Notes: generated by a model not told the origin, from the letters alone. Numbered from the stretch's first letter, positions 1 through 9,204 are shown. The stretch: 64,000 nucleotides of DNA from an uncultured Eubacteriales bacterium (GCA_900551295.1 URVJ01000003.1:62001-126000), one strand, 5' to 3'. Program-made: numbers and translations.

Positions 1-29
1 ATTATAACAAGATATGCGCATTATGTCAA
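1..29 (-). promoter_or_regulatory. Sigma-A promoter firing off the left edge
   Basis: Read on the minus strand: TTGACA (24-29), a 17-bp spacer and TATAAT (1-6), with a TG one base before the -10 box. Transcription would run left, so the driven gene lies outside the window. Confidence 0.75.
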
Positions 30-100
30 TATTTCGCGTCAAAAATAAATATATTAAAAGTCCGCGGCTCAAATCTCTCAGGCACGGCAAAACGTACCGG

Positions 101-140
101 CAAAAAATACCGAAGCCCTCCGACAAAGGAAAGCTCCGGT
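101..140 (-). terminator. Terminator of the SLH/GH99-like gene
   Basis: Arms 109-121 and 128-140 pair over 13 positions on the minus strand, three of them G-U, with a six-base loop, followed by a run of six T (102-107 in complement). It lies 55 bp past the stop of the large secreted protein gene. Confidence 0.8.
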
Positions 141-194
141 ACTCTTATTCTACGGCAAAGTTATGAAAAACGGCGCCGTATTATTTGATTTTGC

Positions 195-3100
195 TTATTT
201 TTCGAAACGGATATAGTCAATCCAGAATTCACCGGGCACATTATTGAATGGGTCAACACGGATCTGCGAGATAGTTCCCGTCCAGTCCTTATGATCGGCA
301 AGATTAAAGGTATATTCGATATACTCGCCGTTTGAGGACTTTTCAAGATCTGCGCGGAAGGTTCTGGATTCCGAAAGTCCGCCGGCAGAAGACTTAAAGT
401 ATACAACGAGTTGGAATTCACCCTTGTTTTCTTCGGTCTTGTCAACCTGTATCTCATGCTTCATGCGGATCTTAAGCGTCTTATAGTTATTTGCCGCAAA
501 GCTGAGATCCGGTGACGAAAGCGCAGGGTCATATCTGCCGTTCCAGCCTGTCTGGAGATCGGTATCGTTGCCGTAGAAGTTACCTTCGGTTACGGTCGCG
601 GTTGCGGAGGCAATCGTCCAGCCTTCGCTGTCGCCGGGAATGTTGAATTCCCACTGATTTTCAACGCGGTTATTAAGCTCGTTATAGGTCTTTTCGTCAA
701 GCGTAATAACGTCGAAGTAATTCATGCCGTCTTTCTGATATGTCTTTGTAGTAAATCCAAAGGTCTTTACAAGGAAGTGAATCGGTATCATGGGGATTCC
801 GTCCTCAAGATATACTTCAAATCCGAGTTTCTGAGGTTCGCCGTTTACGGTTACTCTGTCAGAACCCATTGTGAATACAACGGTCTTATTATTCTTTACG
901 AGGGTAAGCTTCTTGTTTACCTTATCCCATGTATATGCCGTGCCGAGGCTGTAACCTATGCCGGTATCCGGGAAGAACGGGATAAGCATATCGTTTTCAA
1001 CATTTACGGTAGACATTGTAAACGAAGGTTCTCTGCCGTTTATGCAAAGCTTTTCGTTTATATCTTCGCCAAGGAACTGAATCTTCTCGATTCTGAAACT
1101 GTTCTTGGAAGTGATCGGGTCAACACGGAACGCGGTAATTGTTCCGGTCCATGTTGCAACTGTGTCAAGCTTTATAATAACAGGGTTCATGCCCTCCTTT
1201 GTAATACGTGCGGAAGTACCCTTCTTTGCGGTCCATGTCTGCTCGGCTTCGGTCTGGAAGTATATTTCAACGCTATCGCCGACAGGGCCGTCAACCCAAA
1301 CCTTAACCTGTTTTACATCGCTTGCGGAAAATGCGCCGTTAGGCATTTTGCTGCCGAGAAGCGGGTCGGTGTTGGTTGCGGTTCCGACGAGTATATCGCC
1401 TTCTGCGTGAACTTCGCAGTTGGCGTTTCCCCAGAGAGCCTGACCGTTAGAGGCGAACTTTTCTTCAAACACTACCTTGGTAAGTTCGGGGGATTCGTAA
1501 TAGCCTTCGGGTCTGATAATCTCGCGGTTAAGAGGATAGAGATGCTCAAGTCTTGCCTGCTGGAGGTTATCGGGACGCTCATCTGTATGTGCGGTGCCCT
1601 TTGTGAATACCTTTCTTACGGTATCTAGATATCCGAATCCGTTAAGTCCTGCGGGCATCATGTACGTGCCTTCGCCGTATTCGTTCCAGGTCGAGAGCAT
1701 TACAAGCTTCTGCTTCCATGCGTCGTCCTTGCCTGTTACTTCAAACTTTCCGAGAGCCTTGTCACGTATCCATGTGAGAACCTGCTCCATATTATCTGTT
1801 GTAAGCTGACGTTGTCTTGTATATGCCCATGCGATATTATTAAAGCCTGTCGAAACGGTAGGCACATTATGAATGATACCGAGACCGTTCTTCTGCTGAT
1901 CGGAAATATTCTGCTGGTTTATTTCTGCGGAATATCCGTTTGTACCCCAGTTATATGCGTGAACTGCGTCTATACCCATATTATGGAGTTTTGTAAGAGT
2001 GCCGGGATTGGAGGAACCTTCGCAAGCCATGATGATTATATCGTCATAGCCCATTTCCTTTACTCTGGTTCTGAGGTAATCGAACGCTTCCTTTACCTTA
2101 TCGTCGCCGCCCATGTAGGTCGCAAGGTCTCCGGAGCCGAATATACTCATTATGAGCTTATTATCGACTACCATATATCTCGGATCTGAGAAGAAGTATT
2201 CAACCCAGAAATCAACAAATCTTGTCTTAAATTCTTCAAGATTTCTCGGTTTCTGACCGTTTGCTGCCTCCCAGAGAAGTGCGAACTTGCCGTACTTATC
2301 GCTGTACTTCGCGTTCATGAAACCTTTGAAAAGCGCGTCAGGGGTCGAGCCGTAAAAGGTCTTCATCGGCGACTCCGGGGAGTGATACCAGCAGATAAGC
2401 TGGAAGTCGATTCCGTGCTCTGCCATGAACTTGATTTCCCAGTCGGCAACTTCCGGGAGTCCTTCGTCGTACCAGCCGAGAACGGGTTTGTTTTCATCAT
2501 AGGGAGAGATGTTGTCCCAGCCCCAGTGATAACCGTTTCTCCAGAGGTTGCAGACATTCATACCTATATAGTAATCGTCTGCGCCTGCCGGAACTTTGGG
2601 TTCGGAGGGATAGTTTGTATATTCGGGGATCTTTTCTACTACTATATCGTCTATACGGAGTTTCTTTCCGCCGTTATCTTCGGAGGAAATATAAATTCCG
2701 TCGAGAGTATCTGCCTTGACTGCGAAAGGAATATCCTTTGCAACAGACTTTCCGCTTACCTTGATCTCTGCGGTCTGCTTATCGGTGTTTGCGTTTATGC
2801 GTACCATGTACCACATATATTCGCTGTATTCACGCAGCTCCTTGCCGTTTGCGTACATCTTGCCGTCCTTTGTCGTAAAGGAAACAACGGGAGTTCCGCC
2901 GCTTGTGAGTGCGATTGTTGCGCCGTCAGCCATTTCGGGATAGAGCATTATGAGCTGCGCTTCGATTTCGCCGCTTGACGCCTTAAAGCTCTTTGTGAGA
3001 GAAGCCTTGCCGGTCTCGCCGCTGAATACGAATTCGCCGCCGGTTGCCTCAACCTTCATGCTTCCGCTGTGCTCGTTCTTCCAGTCATAAGGAATTACGG

Positions 3101-4892
3101 AATCTACGATATACTCGTTTACAAGGTAGTTGCAGTACATCTTAAGAGTCGAGATGGAGGTATCCATTATCGCCTCATCGGTAGTGCCTGTTTTGAACAC
3201 TGCCACATCTTCCGCAGCACCCGACGCAAAGCCATATGTACCCGCTGTCTGATTTGCAATTATTACCTGATTTGTCTTAGCGGCAATATCGGTAATGATT
3301 TTTATGTAGGACATCTTGCCGGAAGCCGGCTTTATTCCGGTTGCCTTTTCGACGCCCTTTTCAACAACGTAAAACTCGCCGTTCTTTGTGAGTATCTTAT
3401 AGACCCCGGCTCCGGTCGAACCGAGAGTTTCCATATACCAGCCGTCAATACCGGAATTGAACTTAACTCCGAGAACCGTAGTTACAACGCCTGCGTCCTG
3501 AACGGTAAGGGTACGGGTAAGGGTTACGGGTTCCTTATCGCTCATATCCGAAAGGTTGTACGGAGGTTCGTCGGCAGACTTAGGCATACCGCCGCGGATA
3601 TCGTAATCCCAGCCGGACTGAATTGTTGTTTTAACGGTATTTCTCGTCGTTGAGCTGCTGTCGTCAACTATATAGTACGCGCTGTCGGGATTTACCTTTA
3701 CGGCAAGATCCTTATCTAATCTGCGGTCGGGATTTGCAATACGCTCGACGATAGCCGCAACCTCGCTGCGCGCGATATTGGAATCGGGATTGAAGGTTCC
3801 GTAGATGTCGTTACCCATGCAGATACCTGCGTTATAGAGCAGGAATACCGCCTTTGAATAGGACGCGCTGTCTGCAACGTCGGGAATATAGGTAACGTAG
3901 TTGATTGCCTCAAAGCACTCTTCGGGAAGAGCCGCAGCAAAGAGGCTTACCATCTCGTTTCTCTTTATGGGACGGTCGTAGCTGTCAAAGCTGCCGTCTT
4001 TAAGGAAGCCTTCCTTCTTTGCGTAATCAACATAGTTCGAGTACCACTTTGCACCGCTGCTCATAGCCGCGATCTTTTCAGCTTCGCCGTCGCCTTTCTG
4101 CGTGCTGTGCATTCTTGCTGCGAGCGTAACAGCCTCCGCAACCGTCATTGTACCCTTGGGGTTATATGTAACGTCGCTGCTGCCGTTTACGAGCGCGTAC
4201 TCATATGCGTTTGAAACAGCGTCATAGAACCAGTCCTTGGAAGTAACGTCGTTAAAGCTGTTGCCGTACTTTCTGGTCTTTGTGAATTTGGATTCGACCG
4301 GCGTCTTGGTCGTTTCGGGAATATCCGTTATCTTTTCTTCATCGGTAAGAACGATTCTCTTTACCGGTTCGCCCTTTACAAAACGCATATTTCTGATAGA
4401 TGCGGTTCCCTTTACTCTTGTGAAAGAGTAAAACATTCCGGTTACGGTGCCCTCCCAATCGGGGTGAGAGCCCATATCGAAAGTATATTCGGTATATTTG
4501 TCATTCTTTTCCGCAAGAGCTGCGTTTACTTTTTTACCCTCTGAATAAGAAGGGTTCTTATCGGTCTTGAAATATATCGACTGAGCCATTGCGACTCCTT
4601 CCTGACAATTTACAAGATCGTTCTTGATTTCGAGCTTAATGTATCTGTAATCTTCTGCATTGATTTTGAAATCTTTGAAGAACATTGCGGGAGATTCATT
4701 TTTGTCGTTCGGTCCTTTAATGTTTGTTAAATTGAGCGCGCCTCCGGAAAATTCGGCGTCTATCTGTCTGTAACTTCCGACAGCAGTGGCAAGATCAACT
4801 GCCAGTTCGTCGTCAGCCGCAAAACTTACAAGCCCGAAAACTACGAAAATGCACGCAGCCGCCAAAAATACGGCCAAAAGCTTTTTTGTCAT
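195..4892 (-). CDS. Secreted SLH-anchored multidomain protein with GH99-like (WbsX-type) domain
   Basis: 1565 residues. The ATG at 4892 is chosen because AGGAGAGG lies just upstream and the signal peptide starts there; an ATG 12 codons earlier has no such site. Visible parts: signal peptide (1 to about 25), a beta-sandwich-like module (about 78-173), three SLH repeats (about 212-390), a middle region, a GH99/WbsX-like barrel (about 775-1100) ending with WNEYGEGTY near residue 1067, a second copy of the sandwich module (about 1190-1275), a copper-amine-oxidase-N-like stalk (about 1277-1385) and a third sandwich copy at the C terminus. SLH domains bind wall polymers, so the enzyme probably sits on the cell surface. 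The WNEYGEG motif is shared with the WbsX glycosyltransferase / GH99-like group, whose members process glycans such as mannans or rhamnans. Substrate and catalytic residues are not established here. It is transcribed alone. Confidence 0.8.
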   Translation of the reverse strand: MTKKLLAVFLAAACIFVVFGLVSFAADDELAVDLATAVGSYRQIDAEFSGGALNLTNIKGPNDKNESPAMFFKDFKINAEDYRYIKLEIKNDLVNCQEGVAMAQSIYFKTDKNPSYSEGKKVNAALAEKNDKYTEYTFDMGSHPDWEGTVTGMFYSFTRVKGTASIRNMRFVKGEPVKRIVLTDEEKITDIPETTKTPVESKFTKTRKYGNSFNDVTSKDWFYDAVSNAYEYALVNGSSDVTYNPKGTMTVAEAVTLAARMHSTQKGDGEAEKIAAMSSGAKWYSNYVDYAKKEGFLKDGSFDSYDRPIKRNEMVSLFAAALPEECFEAINYVTYIPDVADSASYSKAVFLLYNAGICMGNDIYGTFNPDSNIARSEVAAIVERIANPDRRLDKDLAVKVNPDSAYYIVDDSSSTTRNTVKTTIQSGWDYDIRGGMPKSADEPPYNLSDMSDKEPVTLTRTLTVQDAGVVTTVLGVKFNSGIDGWYMETLGSTGAGVYKILTKNGEFYVVEKGVEKATGIKPASGKMSYIKIITDIAAKTNQVIIANQTAGTYGFASGAAEDVAVFKTGTTDEAIMDTSISTLKMYCNYLVNEYIVDSVIPYDWKNEHSGSMKVEATGGEFVFSGETGKASLTKSFKASSGEIEAQLIMLYPEMADGATIALTSGGTPVVSFTTKDGKMYANGKELREYSEYMWYMVRINANTDKQTAEIKVSGKSVAKDIPFAVKADTLDGIYISSEDNGGKKLRIDDIVVEKIPEYTNYPSEPKVPAGADDYYIGMNVCNLWRNGYHWGWDNISPYDENKPVLGWYDEGLPEVADWEIKFMAEHGIDFQLICWYHSPESPMKTFYGSTPDALFKGFMNAKYSDKYGKFALLWEAANGQKPRNLEEFKTRFVDFWVEYFFSDPRYMVVDNKLIMSIFGSGDLATYMGGDDKVKEAFDYLRTRVKEMGYDDIIIMACEGSSNPGTLTKLHNMGIDAVHAYNWGTNGYSAEINQQNISDQQKNGLGIIHNVPTVSTGFNNIAWAYTRQRQLTTDNMEQVLTWIRDKALGKFEVTGKDDAWKQKLVMLSTWNEYGEGTYMMPAGLNGFGYLDTVRKVFTKGTAHTDERPDNLQQARLEHLYPLNREIIRPEGYYESPELTKVVFEEKFASNGQALWGNANCEVHAEGDILVGTATNTDPLLGSKMPNGAFSASDVKQVKVWVDGPVGDSVEIYFQTEAEQTWTAKKGTSARITKEGMNPVIIKLDTVATWTGTITAFRVDPITSKNSFRIEKIQFLGEDINEKLCINGREPSFTMSTVNVENDMLIPFFPDTGIGYSLGTAYTWDKVNKKLTLVKNNKTVVFTMGSDRVTVNGEPQKLGFEVYLEDGIPMIPIHFLVKTFGFTTKTYQKDGMNYFDVITLDEKTYNELNNRVENQWEFNIPGDSEGWTIASATATVTEGNFYGNDTDLQTGWNGRYDPALSSPDLSFAANNYKTLKIRMKHEIQVDKTEENKGEFQLVVYFKSSAGGLSESRTFRADLEKSSNGEYIEYTFNLADHKDWTGTISQIRVDPFNNVPGEFWIDYIRFEK

Positions 4893-5024
4893 CTGGATTT
4901 TCCTCTCCTTTTTGATTTTTCCCTGCAAACGGCAAAAAATTAAACCGCAATTTGTTTTTTCACTTTCTGACGCCTTTGTGAAAACAGCAAAATAACAGTA
5001 ATATATCCGTCTCTCGGTTATCTA

Positions 5025-5053
5025 ATTATATCAAAAAAGCACCGCCGTGTAAA
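5025..5053 (-). promoter_or_regulatory. Promoter of the SLH/GH99-like gene
   Basis: Minus strand TTTACA (5048-5053), 17-bp spacer, TATAAT (5025-5030) with TG one base upstream. The leader before the ATG at 4892 is about 125 nt. The rest of 4893-5262 shows no gene. Confidence 0.7.
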
Positions 5054-5262
5054 TACATTTTGCAAACTCCGAAAAATTTTGGCATTTTGAATAATTTACG
5101 TCTTTTTTGTTGTTAAGTTTAAACAAATAAGTGTTTGGACAGTCCGCAATTCTGTTATATAAACAGCAAAATAGTACAAATCGGTAAGAAATTCGGCAAC
5201 ATTTCCAAAAAATACACAAATACAGTTTGTTTTCCGTTTTTTACAAAAAGCGCGTCAAAATA

Positions 5263-5291
5263 TTGACATTTTTTTAATACGGTGATAAAAT
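5263..5291 (+). promoter_or_regulatory. Promoter of the lipoprotein gene
   Basis: TTGACA (5263-5268), 17-bp spacer, TAAAAT (5286-5291), with TGA directly before the -10 box. It lies about 110 bp upstream of the start codon. Confidence 0.8.
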
Positions 5292-5401
5292 AATTTTACG
5301 GAACATAGTGCAAATAACACACGGGAGGAGAGATCCGCGCTTTGAACATATGCAATATGCTCCGATAATATAATAATGATGAAAACCCGGAGGTAACAAA
5401 C

Positions 5402-6325
5402 TTGTTTAAGATACTCAAAAGAGCCTCGGCTCTCACAATTGCACTCGCAGCAGCCATTGCGCTCACATCATGCGGTACAAATACCGAAACAGGAACGGAC
5501 GACGGCAAGACAACACCGCAAAACGCCGAGCTTTCCGTAAGCGAAATATTTGAAAAAGCTATTAAAAACACCGCGTCAATAAAGAGCGCGTCCTACTCGA
5601 TAGGCATGGACATGGCAATGTCCAGCGAAGGGACCGATTTCAACATAACCACAACGGGAAATGTTAAAATGACAACAGATCCTGTCGAATACGAAATGAC
5701 TCTCGACATGGACATGGGCGAAGAGTTAGGGTCTATGACAACAACCTCTTATCTTGTAAACGAGGACGGCAAGCAGGTTCTGTACAGCGGCATTGTTTAC
5801 GGCGGAGAAACCTTTTGGAGCAAGCAGTATGATGCGTCTCTCGACTCTTTTGAACAGTACAACGCAATGGAAAACATTGAAATGTACCTCGAAAACGCCG
5901 AATCATTCAAAGAAAACGGCACGGAAGAAATAAGCGGCATCGAAACCGTAAGATACGACGGTACCATAACAGGCGAAAGCCTTGAAAACGCAATAAACAA
6001 CACTCTCGGAGATCTCGGAACATCTCTCGATGGCACCGACGTAAACACGTCCGAGCTTTTCAAGGGCGTCGGAGATCTCACACTCAGCGTATGGATCGAC
6101 AAGGACACGCTTACCGTCAGAAAGTACGAAATGGATATGTCCGAGATAATGTCTAAGCTGTTTGAGAATATGTCGGCGGACGACGAATCGCTTGCGGGCA
6201 TTGACGTATCAAAGGTATTCTTATCAATGACCGTAAACAGCTACAACGATATAGACTCCATCACGGTTCCCGACGATGTAAAGTCATCGGCGGAGGAAAC
6301 AACCCTCTACGATGACGTAGGCTGA
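5402..6325 (+). CDS. Lipoprotein, DUF6612/LppX-like
   Basis: 307 residues. The start is TTG at 5402, placed by GGAGGT seven bases upstream; no ATG fits. The N terminus is a lipoprotein signal with lipobox LTSC (Cys about residue 21), so the mature protein should be lipid-anchored outside the membrane. The mature part is rich in D, E, T and M and alternates short strands, as in the DUF6612 and LppX/LprG-like beta-rich lipoproteins that bind lipids or are of unknown role; that family placement is from overall pattern and is moderate. Single-gene unit with its own promoter (5263-5291) and terminator (6350-6379). No enzymatic motif is seen. Confidence 0.7.
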   Translation: MFKILKRASALTIALAAAIALTSCGTNTETGTDDGKTTPQNAELSVSEIFEKAIKNTASIKSASYSIGMDMAMSSEGTDFNITTTGNVKMTTDPVEYEMTLDMDMGEELGSMTTTSYLVNEDGKQVLYSGIVYGGETFWSKQYDASLDSFEQYNAMENIEMYLENAESFKENGTEEISGIETVRYDGTITGESLENAINNTLGDLGTSLDGTDVNTSELFKGVGDLTLSVWIDKDTLTVRKYEMDMSEIMSKLFENMSADDESLAGIDVSKVFLSMTVNSYNDIDSITVPDDVKSSAEETTLYDDVG

Positions 6326-6349
6326 TCGGCAATATAAAAATTAATTTTT

Positions 6350-6379
6350 CACGGTTGTAACAAGCGACCGTGTTTTTTT
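6350..6379 (+). terminator. Terminator of the lipoprotein gene
   Basis: CACGGT (6350-6355) pairs with ACCGTG (6367-6372), extendable by two pairs, followed by seven T. Confidence 0.85.
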
Positions 6380-6404
6380 ATTTTAAAATGCAAAACAAAA
6401 TACA

Positions 6405-6433
6405 TTGCTTTTGACGCGCTTGCATGGTATACT
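6405..6433 (+). promoter_or_regulatory. Extended -10 promoter of the DUF4317 gene
   Basis: A weak -35 TTGCTT (6405-6410), 17-bp spacer, TGG and then TATACT (6428-6433). Confidence 0.65.
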
Positions 6434-6478
6434 TTTATACGCACAAAATCAAACCGCTGCAAGGAGGAACATTATATA

Positions 6479-7606
6479 ATGAATGAAAGAGAACTGCGCG
6501 AGATAAAAAGGCGCTTTAATCCGGATAAATCAAACATTTCTGCGATAAAAGGCTGTCTTGTAAACGAGAAACGCGAGATAGTCACAAAATTTTCCCAGTC
6601 CGTTGCGCTTTCGGGTGCGGAAGAAACAGAGGAACTTCTGTCCGTTATGAAAAAAGTACTTACGGGCAGTCTCGGCGCGAACCTTATCGACATTGCCTTT
6701 GACACGGACGATACCGTAAACGGAGACGAGCACGGACTGCTTACCGCGCTTAAAACGTCGGGACTCTGCGACGAAAACGCACTTGACGAATTCTATCACA
6801 GAGCCGCAGAGGTCATACATATTGACGGCAACTTCGTAATACTGCTTGCAAACGATAAGTACGACGTATTCAATTATTCCGGCGACGGTCAGCGCGAGGA
6901 AGAATCCTCAAGCACATACAACTACATAGTCTGCGCGATCTGTCCGATAAAGCTTACAAAGCCCGCGCTTTCGTTCCAGTCTTACGACAACGCCTTTCAC
7001 ACCCTTGCGGCAAACTCTGTAGTATCGCGTCCCGAAAACGGCTTTCTCTTTCCTGCCTTTGACGACAGGCGCGAAAACATCTACAACGCTCTCTTCTACA
7101 CACGCGACATCACTGCCGACAACACAGAGTTCGTAAGCAGAATTTTCAAGTCAAAACCGCCCATGCCTGCCGCAGTGCAGAAGCAGACATTCGGCTCATG
7201 CCTTGCCGAAACCGTTGCCGAAGAATGTGACTTTGAGGTTCTCAAATCCGTACATTCCCAGATAAACGAGATGATCGAGGAGCACAAGAACACAAAGGAC
7301 TCCGAACCTCTTGTAATGACAAAGGAAACCTTGAAGGACGTTCTGCTTTCGGGCGGCGTTTCAGAAGAAAAGGTTGAAAAGTTCGGCGAAAAGTTTGAAG
7401 AAGAATTCGGTGCAAACACGCCTCTGCCGCCGAAAAATCTCATCAATACCAAAAAATTCGAGCTTACATTGCCCGACGTCACCATCAACGTAAATCCCGA
7501 ACGCAGCGACCTTATAACAACTCAGGTCATAAACGGCGTAGAATACATACTTATCCGCGCACATGAAGGCGTGGAGGTAAACGGCGTAAACATAAATATC
7601 AAGTAA
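6479..7606 (+). CDS. DUF4317 family protein
   Basis: 375 residues, matching the usual length of DUF4317 proteins, which are common in Clostridia and have no known function. The N terminus (MNERELREIKRRFNP) and the even, soluble, acidic composition fit that family; there is no signal peptide, membrane segment or recognisable catalytic motif. The start is set by AAGGAGG about 11 bases upstream. It has its own promoter (6405-6433) and no clear operon partner; the AraC gene follows 104 bp later with a separate -10 element. Family assignment is from recognition of the N-terminal pattern; the role is unknown. Confidence 0.8.
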   Translation: MNERELREIKRRFNPDKSNISAIKGCLVNEKREIVTKFSQSVALSGAEETEELLSVMKKVLTGSLGANLIDIAFDTDDTVNGDEHGLLTALKTSGLCDENALDEFYHRAAEVIHIDGNFVILLANDKYDVFNYSGDGQREEESSSTYNYIVCAICPIKLTKPALSFQSYDNAFHTLAANSVVSRPENGFLFPAFDDRRENIYNALFYTRDITADNTEFVSRIFKSKPPMPAAVQKQTFGSCLAETVAEECDFEVLKSVHSQINEMIEEHKNTKDSEPLVMTKETLKDVLLSGGVSEEKVEKFGEKFEEEFGANTPLPPKNLINTKKFELTLPDVTINVNPERSDLITTQVINGVEYILIRAHEGVEVNGVNINIK

Positions 7607-7672
7607 AACACGCACATTTATACGATTTTGATATTTAGCTGTACGCTTTTTATGGATTTAACCGGAATTCTA

Positions 7673-7681
7673 TGTTAAAAT
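7673..7681 (+). promoter_or_regulatory. Extended -10 element before the AraC gene
   Basis: TG-T-TAAAAT (7673-7681) 30 bp upstream of the start. The matching -35 region is poor, so activity would rely on the extended -10 or an activator. Confidence 0.45.
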
Positions 7682-7710
7682 AGAAAAAAGCGCAAACGGG
7701 GTGACGCAGA

Positions 7711-8604
7711 ATGCTTGAAGAAAAGATATATTACGATTTAAAGCAAGCCGATTGCAGCTACTACGAAACCGACGCCGGAAAAAACGAGTATACAAATCCG
7801 GTATTTATGTCCTGCGCCATGCACACCCACAACTACAACGAGCTGTGCATTGTAACGCAAGGCGATTCAAAAATAATTTCTCCGTCGAGCATATCTCATC
7901 TTGAAGGCTGCTTTCTCATCTTTTATCCGGCGTATCTGCCGCATATGCAGATAAACCGCCTTGAAAACGGTTACAGGCGTTATCTTATACGTTACGGTTC
8001 AAACCTCGTAAATTCGGCGTTTCTGACGCCTGTCGCTTACAGTTTTGTCACAGGTGCTTCGGACGTAATAAGCCTTGCGCTTAACAAAAACGCCTGTGAA
8101 ACGCTGCTTCCTGCGGTATCGCTGTTCAATCGTCTGTGCAAAGACAAACACTCTCAAAACAACGCCCAAAACCGCGCCCTTATACTGTCGGTCATACTGA
8201 ATATTGTTTCGGACGCCATAAACGAGTGCGGAGGACTTGAGATAAAATCAAGCAGATATGCGTACATCGGAAAGGTCTTATCGCACATTTCGGAAAACTA
8301 CGAAAAAAAGATGAGCGCGTCAATGCTTGCCGACAAATTTTACGTGAGCCGAGCAAAGCTTATGAACGATTTTCGCCGCATAACCGGTGAGACGCTCGCG
8401 GATTACATAACAAAGGTACGTCTTGAACACGCGGCAATTCTGCTCTGCGGCAGCGAAAGCCTTTCGGAAATATCCGAAAAATGCGGTTTTTCCAGCGTAA
8501 GCTATTTTGTCAACCGTTTCGGCAGGGTTTACGGCACAACTCCGCTGAAATACCGCAAAAACAAGACGCTTTACAATTTTGACAAGTCTTTCGGCGGCGA
8601 ATAA
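7711..8604 (+). CDS. AraC family transcriptional regulator
   Basis: 297 residues. The N-terminal part (about 20-140) is a cupin-like sensor domain that includes the MHTHNYNELC pattern typical of AraC sugar sensors. The C-terminal part (about 190-290) carries both helix-turn-helix motifs: the first around MLADKFYVSRAKLMNDFRR and the second around LSEISEKCGFSSVSYFVNRF, ending GTTPLKYRK. Full-length AraC regulators usually control sugar-use genes; no neighbouring sugar gene identifies the effector. The start follows GGGGTGA at about seven bases. A shared two-way terminator separates it from the convergent XRE gene. Confidence 0.9.
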   Translation: MLEEKIYYDLKQADCSYYETDAGKNEYTNPVFMSCAMHTHNYNELCIVTQGDSKIISPSSISHLEGCFLIFYPAYLPHMQINRLENGYRRYLIRYGSNLVNSAFLTPVAYSFVTGASDVISLALNKNACETLLPAVSLFNRLCKDKHSQNNAQNRALILSVILNIVSDAINECGGLEIKSSRYAYIGKVLSHISENYEKKMSASMLADKFYVSRAKLMNDFRRITGETLADYITKVRLEHAAILLCGSESLSEISEKCGFSSVSYFVNRFGRVYGTTPLKYRKNKTLYNFDKSFGGE

Positions 8605-8640
8605 CGCAAATCTTACCGTAACAAAAACATAAATAAAAGA

Positions 8641-8669
8641 GCTAAGCACGGACAAAAAACGTACTTAGC
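8641..8669. terminator. Bidirectional terminator between AraC and XRE genes
   Basis: Arms 8641-8650 and 8660-8669 pair with one mismatch. A T-rich tail follows on the + side (from 8671), and a T-rich tail on the minus side is the complement of 8631-8639. It serves both convergent genes. Confidence 0.75.
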
Positions 8670-8687
8670 CTTATTTTTGCGGAAATC

Positions 8688-8930
8688 TTACTTTATCTCC
8701 TGTTCTATATCCGAAAATGTTTCGCAGTTGAAAAAGTCGATTATGCTTATTTCAAGCCCGTCGCAAATTTTCTGCACCGTCGATACCGTGGTGCTGTTGT
8801 TTCTCCCCCCGACTATATTTCCGAGAGTCGACTGCGTTATTCCGCTCATTACCGCAAGCTTATTCACCGTTATTCCTCTTTGCGTACACAATTCCAGAAT
8901 ACGTTTTTTTACTGCTTCTTTAATCGTCAT
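8688..8930 (-). CDS. Small XRE (Cro/C1) HTH regulator
   Basis: 80 residues, essentially a single helix-turn-helix domain: recognition segment GITQSTLGNIVGGRNN, with an IC-DGLEISI tail typical of XRE proteins. No sensor or protease domain is attached. The ATG at 8930 is preferred because AGAGGG lies just ahead of it; an ATG four codons upstream (8942) has no ribosome site. An inverted repeat in its promoter region (8972-8999) suggests autoregulation. No toxin-like partner lies beside it. Confidence 0.8.
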   Translation of the reverse strand: MTIKEAVKKRILELCTQRGITVNKLAVMSGITQSTLGNIVGGRNNSTTVSTVQKICDGLEISIIDFFNCETFSDIEQEIK

Positions 8931-8971
8931 ATTCCCTCTCATAAAATTTAGTTATATACATATAATATTCC

Positions 8972-8999
8972 CTTTTGAGTTTAAAACTTAACCCAAAAG
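8972..8999 (-). promoter_or_regulatory. Candidate operator for the XRE regulator
   Basis: Imperfect inverted repeat with 10-base arms, CTTTTGAGTT (8972-8981) and AACCCAAAAG (8990-8999), one G-T mismatch. It lies just upstream of a TATTAT -10-like element (8962-8967, minus strand). Regulatory role is inferred from position. Confidence 0.4.
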
Positions 9000-9027
9000 A
9001 GTTGATAAGAGGGATAATTTATGTTAT

Positions 9028-9148
9028 TATAATGTCGGCGGTGCTGTTATATATCCATATTTTTCACTTCAGATACTGTTTTTTCGTTTAGCACGGCATC
9101 GTCTTTCCTATTAAGCGGGGCTGTATTCGGGAAAATACAGCCCTTTTT
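9028..9148 (+). ncRNA. Candidate small RNA between XRE gene and tsf
   Basis: A perfect TATAAT (9028-9033) is preceded by TTGATA at 9002-9007, an over-long 20-bp spacer. About 85 bp later comes a strong + strand terminator: arms 9118-9127 and 9134-9143, then five T. No gene on the + strand ends here, and tsf and the XRE gene both read the other way with their own signals. GTGCT and AGCAC segments within could pair. Only a 19-codon ORF without a ribosome site is present. A transcript of about 105-110 nt is inferred. The rest of 8943-9275 holds the XRE control region and the tsf terminator. Confidence 0.4.
9118..9148 (+). terminator. Orphan + strand terminator
   Basis: GGGCTGTATT (9118-9127), six-base loop, AATACAGCCC (9134-9143) and TTTTT. 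The minus-side flank is not T-rich, so it works only rightward. Confidence 0.85.
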
Positions 9149-9159
9149 ATATTTTTAAA

Positions 9160-9204
9160 CAAAAAAAGAAAGTCCGGTATGAAATTTAAATTCACATCGG
9201 ACTT
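9160..9204 (-). terminator. Terminator of rpsB-tsf
   Basis: On the minus strand AAGTCCG pairs with CGGACTT (9198-9204 and 9170-9176 in + coordinates), with a second AT-rich stem inside, followed by a T-rich tail (complement of 9160-9169). Confidence 0.75.

Noticed and set aside
70..90. CTCTCAGGCA motif resembling the 3' side of a glycine riboswitch
   Set aside because: The upstream half of the aptamer is missing, no gene follows on the + strand, and the region is explained by the terminator of the minus-strand gene.
777..4995. Several long + strand open frames inside the SLH/GH99-like gene
   Set aside because: They lie antisense to a clear domain-rich protein, lack ribosome sites and show no family features.
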